The notes: generated from the letters alone by a model not told the origin. 37,515 nt of DNA from Klebsiella pneumoniae (GCA_945861065.1 CAMASI010000043.1:1-37515); one strand, 5' to 3'. Counted from the first letter of the stretch, positions 7,694 to 15,202 are shown. Translations and numbers: made by a program.

Positions 7694-9462
7694 CGATTCT
7701 CAGCCAATGAACGAACGACGTCTTCGAAACGGACCCGGGCGCGGGCGAGTTGAGCTTGGAAACCGGTTGCAAGTTCCCTTCGCCCCCGGTCGGCAAGCGC
7801 GATTTGGCGGGCGCGCGAAGGGAAGGCCGACGCGGCCTGCACTGAGGTTCGCAGCGCGTTCGGCGCGCCGTTGAGCGTGCGTTCCGACACGGCCGGGTCG
7901 AGCAGCGACAACCAACCAGCCAACGCGTCTGCGTCCGAGCCGAGTAGAAGGTCGGCACGCGCTTCGTCCGACAGGTAGAACAACATCTCGGGTACAAGAA
8001 TCTCCGCGTACCAGTCGGGGAGGTTGCCTCCGAAACGTTTGAGCGACGACATGAACAGGTCGGAGCACGCTTGTGGGCCCACCGCGGGCAACAACGCCGA
8101 CAAAGCGCTCGGTGCGTCGAATATCGACCCGCGGTCTGAGACCTCTGTGGGGGCGCGAGCGGCCAAGCTGACGCCTGGGTCTCTGGCAGCGCGCAAGACT
8201 GCGAATAAATACTGGGTTTCGCTGGGATCCAACCGGTTGGACCGAAGGAGTTGTTCCGACATTGTTACCATCTGGCTTGGTGTAAGCAGATGGACCAATT
8301 CTTGGTGTGCGTTCCCGGGTGCGAGCGCGAAGAGCAAGGCGCCGGTACGGGGCGGGATCTTGGCGATGAGCGTCGCCAGCCCCGCAGCACCGAAATCGTC
8401 GCGAAGGCTGCGAACCAATTCCGCGTCGGGCTGCGCGGCGAGCGTCGCCGATGACGTGTGCCGATTCAACGCCCGGAATAACTCTCCGTCCGAGGGCAAA
8501 GCCCCTGGGTCAACGGTCTTGAGGTATTCGGAAAGAGCAAGTTTGTCGGTCGCAATATCGCCTCCAGTCGGAAACAGCCCCGGCAACGTTGGGAAGGTCA
8601 GCACGGCCTTAGCCAGCAGTGGGAGTTCGCCTGCACGCAGCAGGTCGCGCAGCATGCCTTGCAGCTCGGGATCGGGGTGAAACGCGTCCAGGCCTGAAAG
8701 TCGAAGGCGCCAAGCGGCCAACTGTGTTGCGACTGCTTCGTCGATTGCGGGCGCTTCCGCTTCGGGTGCGGCAGCGTCGGGCGTGGCAACCGCGCCAGCT
8801 TCCCGGTTCAGGTCCGCAAGCAGCGCCCGTTCTTCCAACGACTCGCGTCCGACTCTGCGCCAGGCCCAAATCAACGCCATGACGGCGAAGGTCCCGAGCA
8901 TCAGGCCAATCATCCAGTCAAAATCGTCGAGCAGCGTGGTCCACAACTCCCTCAGAGGGCTCGGAGGTGGCGCCGCTAGCGGTTCGGGGGCTTCCGTTGT
9001 TGCGTCGACCACTGGAGGTTGTAGGGGAAGCGTGGGAAGGGCAGGGAGCGCCTGGGAACCCACGGATACCACGGTGTACCCAGAAGAGACCTTGGTCTGT
9101 AGACGTCGAGCGAGTGCCTGCACGGCGCCTGCTTCAAGCGAAGTCTCGTAGGCGAACTCACAACGTGCCTGGGTGAGCCAAGCCTGTGAATCCACCGCAC
9201 TGGGGCCTGGCTCAGCGCCAAGGCCTGGCAGGGACGATGCGGGCGGCCGATCGGCGACAAAATGTGCGACGTAGCTGCAACCCCTGCTGAAACACAAACC
9301 AGCGCCACAGTCCGTCGCTAACGCCAATTCAAATCGATCTTGTACCGCCGACACCTCCGCGAGCAGCGCGGGCGGAATCGTCCGTCGAGGCGGGCCTCCC
9401 GCCTCCTGGGCATTGGCGCTTGTACTCGCCAACGACAGAATCACGAAAACAAAGGCTTCCAT
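7690..9462 (-). CDS. Membrane-anchored FliG-like rotor candidate with periplasmic domain
   Basis: A 590-residue protein with a signal peptide (cut near SANAQ, residue 19), a periplasmic domain with four cysteines (residues about 30-145, including CGAGLCFSRGCSYVAHF), a Pro-rich linker, one membrane helix (MIGLMLGTFAVMALIWAW, about 184-201), an acidic Ala/Pro linker and a long cytoplasmic part. The cytoplasmic part has helix pairs resembling FliG: the middle-domain-like IAKIPPRTGALLFALAPG (about 367-384) and a C-terminal segment DADALAGWLSLLDPAVSERT (about 510-529), followed by helices to the end. Normal FliG has about 330 residues and no membrane anchor. It overlaps motB by one base, which fits a partner of the stator. 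The FliG relation is by eye only; it may be a convergent helical repeat. Confidence 0.65.
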   Translation of the reverse strand: MEAFVFVILSLASTSANAQEAGGPPRRTIPPALLAEVSAVQDRFELALATDCGAGLCFSRGCSYVAHFVADRPPASSLPGLGAEPGPSAVDSQAWLTQARCEFAYETSLEAGAVQALARRLQTKVSSGYTVVSVGSQALPALPTLPLQPPVVDATTEAPEPLAAPPPSPLRELWTTLLDDFDWMIGLMLGTFAVMALIWAWRRVGRESLEERALLADLNREAGAVATPDAAAPEAEAPAIDEAVATQLAAWRLRLSGLDAFHPDPELQGMLRDLLRAGELPLLAKAVLTFPTLPGLFPTGGDIATDKLALSEYLKTVDPGALPSDGELFRALNRHTSSATLAAQPDAELVRSLRDDFGAAGLATLIAKIPPRTGALLFALAPGNAHQELVHLLTPSQMVTMSEQLLRSNRLDPSETQYLFAVLRAARDPGVSLAARAPTEVSDRGSIFDAPSALSALLPAVGPQACSDLFMSSLKRFGGNLPDWYAEILVPEMLFYLSDEARADLLLGSDADALAGWLSLLDPAVSERTLNGAPNALRTSVQAASAFPSRARQIALADRGRRELATGFQAQLARARVRFEDVVRSLAENR

Positions 9463-10088
9463 CAGTAGATCCTCACGATCACACGTCGGTGGCGAGCAAG
9501 TTGCTGGTCGACGGGCAGGCCTGCCACGGCTTTTTCGGGCAATGCGATGGTGTCGGCGTAGCCCTCTACGCGGATGCGACCTTGGGCCACACCCACCTGT
9601 TCAAGTCGGAAGCGCACCGCGTTCGCCCGATCGGTAGACAGTTCCCAGTTGGATTTGTACAGTGAACCCACGGCAATCGGGTTGCTGTCGGTATGACCTT
9701 CGACTGCAAAGGCGTACCGGGCAGTGTACGGTACAAGCGTTGCGAGCATTTTATCGACCACGGTTGCCTGCTCGGGCCGAATCATGGCACTACCCGAGTC
9801 GAACACGATGCCGGAGTCGAGCAGCACCTTGAGTCCTTCGTCGGTCAACTCGGTGCGTACCATTTCTTGGAGCCCTTCGGCTGCGACCTTCGCCTCGATT
9901 TCTTTCTGAATTGCAGAAAGACTCGCAGGCTGCTCTACACCCGATAGCTCGCGGGTGATTTGTTGCATTCGTGTTTTGCTGATCTGCGCCGCAGCCATCA
10001 GCATCGCGAAGAAAATCAACAAATTGGTGATGAGGTCGGCGTACGAGAGAAGCCATCCCTCTTCGTTGCCTATTATGCGGCGTTGCAC
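9462..10088 (-). CDS. MotB-family stator protein (OmpA-type peptidoglycan binding)
   Basis: A 208-residue MotB-type protein. A short cytoplasmic start leads into one membrane helix, LLSYADLITNLLIFFAMLMA, carrying the proton- or sodium-binding aspartate (Asp18). A linker with a helical plug-like stretch follows, and then an OmpA/MotB C-terminal domain (about 100-208) with GIVFDSGSAMI, the peptidoglycan-binding EGHTDSNP and SNWELSTDRANAV. All key residues are present, so it should anchor to the cell wall. It begins with GTG three bases after motA and overlaps the FliG-like gene by one base. It is shorter than E. coli MotB (about 308), but complete. No flagellar gene is nearby, so it probably powers something else. 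Confidence 0.92.
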   Translation of the reverse strand: MQRRIIGNEEGWLLSYADLITNLLIFFAMLMAAAQISKTRMQQITRELSGVEQPASLSAIQKEIEAKVAAEGLQEMVRTELTDEGLKVLLDSGIVFDSGSAMIRPEQATVVDKMLATLVPYTARYAFAVEGHTDSNPIAVGSLYKSNWELSTDRANAVRFRLEQVGVAQGRIRVEGYADTIALPEKAVAGLPVDQQLARHRRVIVRIY

Positions 10089-10091
10089 GGC

Positions 10092-10820
10092 CTACCCGAC
10101 CGTCGGGTTGGGGCCGCGGGTCGACCGTGCGATGAGGTCGGCTACGCTGTGTTCACATCGCTCGACGGCGCCCAGCCTTTCGTCGAGCAAGCCGCGAAGA
10201 AAATGCCCGATCGGACCCGCGACGCCTGCCCCAAAGGACACGCCGTACAGCGTTGCGAGTAGCGCCAGCGACAGCGCTGCCCCGATGTTGAGGTCGTCTT
10301 CGCCCATGCCTTTGAACAGCTGAATCATGCCGGTAATCGTACCGATCATGCCAAAGGACGGTGCCAAACGGGCGAGCAGCTCCCAGTTCGAAATCGCAGG
10401 TTGCCAACGAGACAATTCTGCGTGTCGCAATTCGGTGAAGGCCGCCTTCGTCGCCTCATCGGGCGCACGCTGGAGCACGAGCGTTAGCATTCGGCCGATT
10501 GGCGGAAAACTGCTCCGTTCGGCGAGTTCTACTGCCTGAGCGCGCTTGCCTTCGGACCACAATTCGCAGAGTTTGATCCGCTCTGCTTCGAGCGCGCGGT
10601 TGGCGCGGCCCAGGACTCCGGCGCCTGGAATGATTTCGACGAGGCACATAAATGTGCGGAGCGTCGTTTGTGCGCTCGACGAGATCATGATGGCGGCCAG
10701 CGAACCGCCGATCACCATCACAAAGGCGTGTCCGTCGAGTGCGGAAATGGTGGTGTCCGCGCGTTCGCTAAACCCAATCCAAATAACGAGGGCCAAAAGG
10801 GCCAATCCAAGGAGCTGCAC
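10092..10820 (-). CDS. MotA-family stator protein
   Basis: A 242-residue MotA/PomA-type channel subunit. Four membrane helices are visible: about residues 3-17, 32-50, a third starting at ARLAPSFGMIGTITG, and a fourth at AALSLALLATLYGVSFGAG. The prolines and small residues of helices three and four typical for MotA are present, as is the charged cytoplasmic loop between helices two and three (about 60-145). There is no long cytoplasmic tail, unlike ZorA of the Zorya defence system. The GTG start has an AGAGG ribosome site overlapping the stop of the upstream lipoprotein gene. With MotB it should form an ion-driven 5:2 stator; the rotor partner is likely the FliG-like protein two genes on. Confidence 0.92.
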   Translation of the reverse strand: MQLLGLALLALVIWIGFSERADTTISALDGHAFVMVIGGSLAAIMISSSAQTTLRTFMCLVEIIPGAGVLGRANRALEAERIKLCELWSEGKRAQAVELAERSSFPPIGRMLTLVLQRAPDEATKAAFTELRHAELSRWQPAISNWELLARLAPSFGMIGTITGMIQLFKGMGEDDLNIGAALSLALLATLYGVSFGAGVAGPIGHFLRGLLDERLGAVERCEHSVADLIARSTRGPNPTVG

Positions 10821-10829
10821 GTTTGACCT

Positions 10830-11471
10830 CTACCGGAAATCTTGACGGAGGAGATCCTCCAGTTTCTTGCGAACGAGGGGATCGGACTCGATCTCCTCGA
10901 CAACCTGGTACACTTCAATCGCCTTTTCCCGCTCTCCCAGAAGCAGGAGCAACGAGCCTTTGGCGCGTAGGGTTTCAGGGTGCGAAGGGTAACGAGCAAG
11001 CACCAGCTCACACCATTCTAGCGCGAGTTGGTAACTGCCCCCTTCCAATGCAGCCTGCATGCGTGTGCGCGCTTCGGCAATGCTGACCTCAGGCGCGTCG
11101 GGATTGACGCTGAGGCCGCGTTGGCGGTACGCTTCGTCCAGCGTCTTGTCCGCGGCGGTTGGTCGCGGTGGAACGAGTCGGGTGGCGGGAATTGACTCAA
11201 TTCCGGTCGCCTGAGGTGAGTGTGCGATGACAATTCGCTGGCCACTGGCGAGGAGCGGTATCTGCACTTCGGTGATGATGTCGCCGTCGTTCCAGCGCAC
11301 GTTCATCGCCGTCGTAGACCCGAATCCGAAGGGGCGGAGCTGTGTTCCCTCCTCTTCTTCGAACTCGGTCGGCACCGTGGGAGCCGGCTCCAACAAGTAG
11401 TGGGTGTAGCTGTGCGACGCACAAGCAGGAGCCCACAACGGGAACAAGAACAATACCGCTCGAGATCTCAT
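10830..11471 (-). CDS. Probable TPR lipoprotein upstream of the stator genes
   Basis: A 213-residue protein with a signal (MRSRAVLFLFPLWAPAC); Cys17 is a possible lipid site, although the lipobox is weak (APAC). The middle, with VRWNDGDIITEVQIPLLASG, looks like a beta domain. From about residue 120 there are helical pairs of TPR type: ARTRMQAALEGGSYQLALEW, CELVLARYPSHPETL and LLGEREKAIEVYQVVEEIES, ending in a short basic tail. Its ATG overlaps the stop of the gene before it (ATGA), and nine bases separate it from motA. TPR lipoproteins near motors often act as outer-membrane partners or assembly factors; for this one it is only an inference. Confidence 0.75.
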   Translation of the reverse strand: MRSRAVLFLFPLWAPACASHSYTHYLLEPAPTVPTEFEEEEGTQLRPFGFGSTTAMNVRWNDGDIITEVQIPLLASGQRIVIAHSPQATGIESIPATRLVPPRPTAADKTLDEAYRQRGLSVNPDAPEVSIAEARTRMQAALEGGSYQLALEWCELVLARYPSHPETLRAKGSLLLLLGEREKAIEVYQVVEEIESDPLVRKKLEDLLRQDFR

Positions 11472-12415
11472 GGTCCCACCGGGATAAAACTGATGTTTAG
11501 AAACGAAACGCCGAGTCCCAAAGCACCGTTTGTGGATAGTGTTCCGCAGGCCCCGTAGTTCGAGCGCCCGAAGGGGACTCGAATGATGGCCACGGCGGTG
11601 ACGAGCGGGTCAATAATGTCGCCTGTGGTACCCAGACTTCCGGCCACTGCCGTCGGAAGGCTGACCAACAGTTTGCCGCCGACGAGAATGTTGACGATGT
11701 CTACGCGACGATATTGTGCAAGTCCTAGGCCGAGAACGGGGTCGAGCACGGAGAGCGAAACGCCGGTCAGATTGGCGTTCGTCGGGCCCCACTGGTCGGT
11801 CCAATCGACCGAAATGTGCTGGCCAGGGTAAAGTCCGAAATCGAAAAAGCCCTGCATGAGGCCATCGCGCCGGCCACGTCGTTCGAGGTCTTCGGCGAGC
11901 GTATACATCCGGCGGGTGTTGGCGTACTCCACAAGCGACGGATCGACGTTCTGCGCGAACAGAACACGGCCCGTACTTAGGTCTACGATGCGAATCGCAA
12001 CGCCGCCGCGGTGTTCGTCGAGCCAAATCGCCGACCGTGCGGGCCCTGTGTCGCCGCGAATCTGGTCGTCAAGGCGAGCAACTTCGTCGAGGGAGAGCGG
12101 ACCCGTCTGGTAGACCAGTGCGCCCTCTTCTACCCACGTCCTCGGGACCATACACGCTTCACAGGTCCTCAAACCGTGGTCGCCGAAGGCTCGCTGCACC
12201 ACTTCAATGGCGCGGGTGGTGAACCAAGGCTCAGAGGCTTCGTAGAGCGGCCTGGCACTGACGAGGATGGCCGGAGTCACGTCATCCACCGACACGAGGC
12301 CGTCGGCGACGCGCAAGTCGAGGATTTCCTCGAGACGGTCCAGTGCCTCGCGGGTGGTATCGGCACCCGCCAGCGCTTGCTGCGCGACAAGGCCTATGGC
12401 GGTTGTCAGAACCAG
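11468..12415 (-). CDS. Exported protein with CxxC and strand-rich C-terminus; non-canonical start
   Basis: About 315 residues. No ATG, GTG or TTG lies near the signal peptide. The best start is CTG at 12415, giving VLTTAIGLVAQQALAGA, with GAGG seven bases upstream. A second CTG at 12409 would make a CTGA overlap with the previous stop, and ATT at 12418 is a third option. The N-terminal half has an alpha/beta look (DDVTPAILVSARPLYEA, AIEVVQRAFGDHGLRTCEAC) similar in style to FlgO/CsgG-like periplasmic domains. The C-terminal half (GLMQGFFDFGLYPGQHIS, GVSLSVLDPVLGLGLAQY) looks like outer-membrane strands. The CxxC (CEAC) recurs as CPAC in the neighbouring protein. Function unknown; it is coupled to the lipoprotein gene by ATGA. 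Confidence 0.65.
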   Translation of the reverse strand: MVLTTAIGLVAQQALAGADTTREALDRLEEILDLRVADGLVSVDDVTPAILVSARPLYEASEPWFTTRAIEVVQRAFGDHGLRTCEACMVPRTWVEEGALVYQTGPLSLDEVARLDDQIRGDTGPARSAIWLDEHRGGVAIRIVDLSTGRVLFAQNVDPSLVEYANTRRMYTLAEDLERRGRRDGLMQGFFDFGLYPGQHISVDWTDQWGPTNANLTGVSLSVLDPVLGLGLAQYRRVDIVNILVGGKLLVSLPTAVAGSLGTTGDIIDPLVTAVAIIRVPFGRSNYGACGTLSTNGALGLGVSFLNISFIPVGP

Positions 12416-13773
12416 AATGCCACCTCGGTCCCGAGCGTTGGGAACCCTATGCCAAGCACGCGAATATAATTGCCGAGGTTTTCGGAGTTGGCGAGGTCTG
12501 GCACCGACTCCAGGAACGCCGCGGTCCCGATACGATTGCCGACGCGGAGGTCGACGCCGACCTGGAATGCGCCGAAGGACGTGCGCGGACCCTCTCCTTC
12601 GATCAAGGCGATGATTTGGTCGGAATTGAGCACATCGGTTTGGAACGAGGCGGTTGCCGGCCCCCACACCGAGACCGCGGCGCCGCCAACGAATGCGTAC
12701 ACGTCAGGACGGAGAAGGGACCGGGTTCGGCCGGTAAGTAGGCGACTGATCCGAGCCTGACCCAGTATGCCTTGGTACGCGGCCGGGATGAAACTGTAGC
12801 CAACGAGTAAGCTTGAGGTCCACGCCCGTGCGTTCGTGGGCGAAAGCTCCACGCCTGACTCGAGCCACAGAAACGGGGGAGGCGGAACGCCAGAACCGTC
12901 TGGTTTCTTATAGGTGCGGACCGCCAGACAAACCGGCACGGACAACGAGCCCCGACCTGTCAGCGCGTTGAGGTACTCTTCCCGCGCATCGGCAGCGGAT
13001 TTCAGTGCTGTGGGTTGCCGAAGCAGTGCCGGCACTGCGGCTGACGTCGTGAGCGTGTGGCTCCACACGATCGGAAGCGTTGGCGTGAGCTGGGTGAGCC
13101 GGGCACGTAGGACGAGCCAACTTCCTTCGGCCTCAATGTCGATGAACAACGCGTGGCGACCCGTCGACGTGCCGAGCTCTGCCAACACACTCGGGTTGTC
13201 GATGCCCCGGGAAACGACGGTGCCCTCAGGGCCCGAATGTACGACGACAGCGGTGCAGGCCGGGCAGTGGACGAGCTGAATGTGGGTCGACGGGTTCTCG
13301 GAAAGCACGGCCACGAGGTGATTTTCAAGCAGAGCCTGCAGCCCGGTCCCAAGGCCTACTGGGACCGTCACGCTCGCCAAGACGACCGGCGTTTGTGCTT
13401 CGAACACCGGCGCGTTCGTCCACTTGAACACCAACTCGTCGAGCAGGTCGAAGGCCGTGAGGTGCACCTGATCGGCCACTTGCGCCCGCAACTTGTCGAG
13501 CTCTGCGAGCTGCACGTCGCGTAGAGGACTGCTTGCGCGCGCTTCACCAAAGCCGAGGCCGGCGATAACGATGGCGAGAATTCCGTTCAGGGCCCGCCGA
13601 AGAATAAACGCTCCAGCTGCGCGCGTGGATGCGCCCGCCGGGCAAGGAACGGGGTGCAGCCTGACCGAGAGGTACCCGGCGTACCTCGCAGGGAAGGCGG
13701 GGTCCCCGTGACGCCGCCCCGCGGGATGCAGCCGCGCGCGAAGCGGAGCGTTTATTTTTGGGCGGGCCCTCAT
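12406..13773 (-). CDS. Envelope protein with CPAC motif and barrel-like end; N-terminus extended by an inserted element
   Basis: Read from the ATG at 13773 the protein has 455 residues, but residues 2-61 are encoded by the inserted 180-bp element. The native signal peptide (NGILAIVIAGLGFGEARA) begins at residue 63. A CTG at 13590 could restart translation there. The mature part has DLLDELVFKWTNAPVFE, an alpha/beta domain with LVHCPACTAVVVHSGPEG, and a strand-rich second half (SLLVGYSFIPAAYQG, RPDVYAFVGGAAVSVWG) that ends in phenylalanine, as outer-membrane barrels do (TEVAFWF). The upstream stop overlaps its ATG as ATGA. The domain style and CxxC match the next gene, so the two may be distant paralogues. 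Whether the extended protein is exported is open. Confidence 0.7.
   Translation of the reverse strand: MRARPKINAPLRARLHPAGRRHGDPAFPARYAGYLSVRLHPVPCPAGASTRAAGAFILRRALNGILAIVIAGLGFGEARASSPLRDVQLAELDKLRAQVADQVHLTAFDLLDELVFKWTNAPVFEAQTPVVLASVTVPVGLGTGLQALLENHLVAVLSENPSTHIQLVHCPACTAVVVHSGPEGTVVSRGIDNPSVLAELGTSTGRHALFIDIEAEGSWLVLRARLTQLTPTLPIVWSHTLTTSAAVPALLRQPTALKSAADAREEYLNALTGRGSLSVPVCLAVRTYKKPDGSGVPPPPFLWLESGVELSPTNARAWTSSLLVGYSFIPAAYQGILGQARISRLLTGRTRSLLRPDVYAFVGGAAVSVWGPATASFQTDVLNSDQIIALIEGEGPRTSFGAFQVGVDLRVGNRIGTAAFLESVPDLANSENLGNYIRVLGIGFPTLGTEVAFWF
13590..13769. mobile_element. MITE-like element, copy A (180 bp, 25-bp inverted ends, 3-bp target duplication)
   Basis: Both ends read inward as GGGCCCGCC-AA-AATAAACGCTCC with 23 of 25 positions equal; the two differences are at positions 10 and 13. 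The element is flanked by TCA on each side (13587-13589 and 13770-13772), a 3-bp duplication. Its centre holds a GAGGTAC/GTACCTC hairpin (13669-13687) and a GCGGGGTCCCCG palindrome. It has no coding capacity of its own. On the minus strand it lies exactly between the stop of one gene and the body of the next, is a multiple of three and has no stop codon in that frame. A 3-bp TNA duplication is known for the IS1031 subgroup of IS5, so such a transposase might mobilise it (inference). Confidence 0.88.
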
Positions 13774-14444
13774 CGAAGCCACGACCAGGTCCCGTTCACA
13801 CATAGGCCCGCGTGAAGAATCGTCTCGCGGGTGTCCATGGTGAGCACTGCCAAAAGCACGTCGTCAGCGGTGAGCGAACCCGTTGCGAAGTAGCGCTCGC
13901 AGGCGGCCGGATACGCCGATTCGGGGGGCATGCGCATGAGCACATCGATGTCTTGTCGGCCGAGAATTGGCGTACGATCGGAGACGCTCGTCCCGCTGTT
14001 CAGCAGGGCGTCCTTCGTTGCGAAACCCACCTTAAAGGCGACAACCGGGTTGGCGACGAACACCTCGACGAGCCAGGTCGATTCGGCCAGATCAGGTCGC
14101 AAAGCCACAGCCGTCTTGGCGACGTTGACCGTCTGACTGTCGAGTGTGCGTAGGAGGGCCTCGTCGCTCGATTCGCGCAGGCCAGGTCGTAAGAGGCGTT
14201 CCCTACAAACAACCGTGGCGCGTTCGGCGTAGGGGCCCCGTGAGGGCGGCGGCGCGACGCTGCCCGGGTACCGTCGACTGCTGAGTTCTGCGTCCATACG
14301 CTCGCAATCGAGGGTGCGGGACCACGCACGTGGCCGTGTAGCGCGCGGCGCCGGATCCGAGCTGAAGGACAACGGGCGCGGTTGCGCAGGGGCAGACTCG
14401 GCAGCCTGGAATCGCTGTTCGGGGGGTTGCACGAAGAAATCCAT
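13770..14444 (-). CDS. Protein of unknown function, MotAB operon
   Basis: A 224-residue protein with no clear signal peptide. Residues 1-65 are Pro-, Arg- and Ser-rich and look disordered. The C-terminal 150 residues look folded: QTVNVAKTAVALRPDLAEST, WLVEVFVANPVVAFKVGF, ILGRQDIDVLMRMPPESA and MDTRETILHAGLCVNGTW. I do not recognise the family. The ATG start is eight bases after the stop of the lipoprotein gene. Its TGA stop overlaps the ATG at 13773, and the last base lies against the inserted element. Before the insertion this was a normal ATGA junction. As the second gene of the run it is likely transcribed with the stator genes. Confidence 0.65.
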   Translation of the reverse strand: MDFFVQPPEQRFQAAESAPAQPRPLSFSSDPAPRATRPRAWSRTLDCERMDAELSSRRYPGSVAPPPSRGPYAERATVVCRERLLRPGLRESSDEALLRTLDSQTVNVAKTAVALRPDLAESTWLVEVFVANPVVAFKVGFATKDALLNSGTSVSDRTPILGRQDIDVLMRMPPESAYPAACERYFATGSLTADDVLLAVLTMDTRETILHAGLCVNGTWSWLR

Positions 14445-14452
14445 TGCGACTG

Positions 14453-15202
14453 CTACTCCGACCGCTCGACGGTCGAAGAAAGCTCCAACACCTTGGCGAA
14501 CATCTTAGCGTTGAACGCATCTTGGCAAAGTTGGGCGTACAGATCCTTCGACAGGTCTTGTTCCGCTGCGTCTGCACCGAGCCGCTCGGGTTTTTTGCGG
14601 GTGAGGTTCATCACACGGTTTCCGAACCAAACCCCGAAACCGTACCGAGAAATCAGACGGCCCTCTAGGGTGTCTGACACCAGCAGGACGCCGCTTGAAT
14701 CGCGGATGATCACCTCTTGGGCGAAGCTGCTGTCCATCACGCCGGGCAAAATCGTCAGGCTGGCCACGAAAACGAGCCACGAGAACGGGTGGGAGGACGC
14801 GCTGGTTTCACGCGCGCGCAGGTCCATCACCAATCGGGTTCGAGGGTCGAATTCCGCGACAAGCTCGACGGTTTCGAGGGGGCCACCGCCATCCACCTCT
14901 GCGGGCTCTCCGGCACCCACCTCGCTGTGAACCGTGGCGCCCTGGTTCTCAAACAGCTGCGTCACCTTGTCGCACAACACGCCTGCCCTGGCATTGTTGA
15001 GCGCGTCGCCCGGGAAGCAGTGGATGTCGAGTTGTGTGTCGAGGAAGTTTTGGACCCGCCTGTCCAGCGCGATCGGCCGATGAAGCCCAGCGAGCGGCTG
15101 ATACACCCGAACGACGCAGCCTTGGCCGCACACGACCAGCAGCGCGGCGAGGCCAGCCAAGCGAACAGGCGTCGGTAGACATCCCGACCGGGTCGCCTTC
15201 AT
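14453..15202 (-). CDS. Probable lipoprotein, first gene of the MotAB operon
   Basis: A 249-residue exported protein. The signal RLAGLAALLVVCGQGC offers two possible lipid cysteines (the first at LVVC, the second at GQGC); neither fits the lipobox perfectly. The mature part has RVQNFLDTQLDIHCFPGDAL and AGVLCDKVTQLFENQGATV, which recall FlgO/LpoB-like envelope domains, then strands with TRLVMDLRARE, a hydrophobic stretch SWLVFVASLTILPGV that could be a buried strand-helix or second membrane contact, and a charged helical tail. It has an ATG start and 91 bases separate it from the acyl-CoA dehydrogenase gene upstream, so a promoter may lie there. The function is unknown; it leads the run toward motA and motB. 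Confidence 0.7.
   Translation of the reverse strand: MKATRSGCLPTPVRLAGLAALLVVCGQGCVVRVYQPLAGLHRPIALDRRVQNFLDTQLDIHCFPGDALNNARAGVLCDKVTQLFENQGATVHSEVGAGEPAEVDGGGPLETVELVAEFDPRTRLVMDLRARETSASSHPFSWLVFVASLTILPGVMDSSFAQEVIIRDSSGVLLVSDTLEGRLISRYGFGVWFGNRVMNLTRKKPERLGADAAEQDLSKDLYAQLCQDAFNAKMFAKVLELSSTVERSE

Noticed and set aside
9462..10820. Zorya defence system (ZorA/ZorB are MotA/MotB relatives)
   Set aside because: The MotA protein has no long cytoplasmic tail, and no ZorC, ZorD or ZorE-like gene is present; the neighbours are envelope proteins.
7690..11471. Ordinary flagellar or Tol-Pal or Agl-Glt gliding locus
   Set aside because: No flagellar export, hook, switch or chemotaxis genes, no TolA/TolB/Pal, and none of the Glt proteins that I know. 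MotB has a full peptidoglycan-binding domain, unlike TolR-type partners.
13590..13769. Coding region that encodes a native 61-residue N-terminal domain
   Set aside because: The same sequence recurs at 37368 outside any frame, has inverted ends and a target duplication; it is an inserted element, not an old domain.
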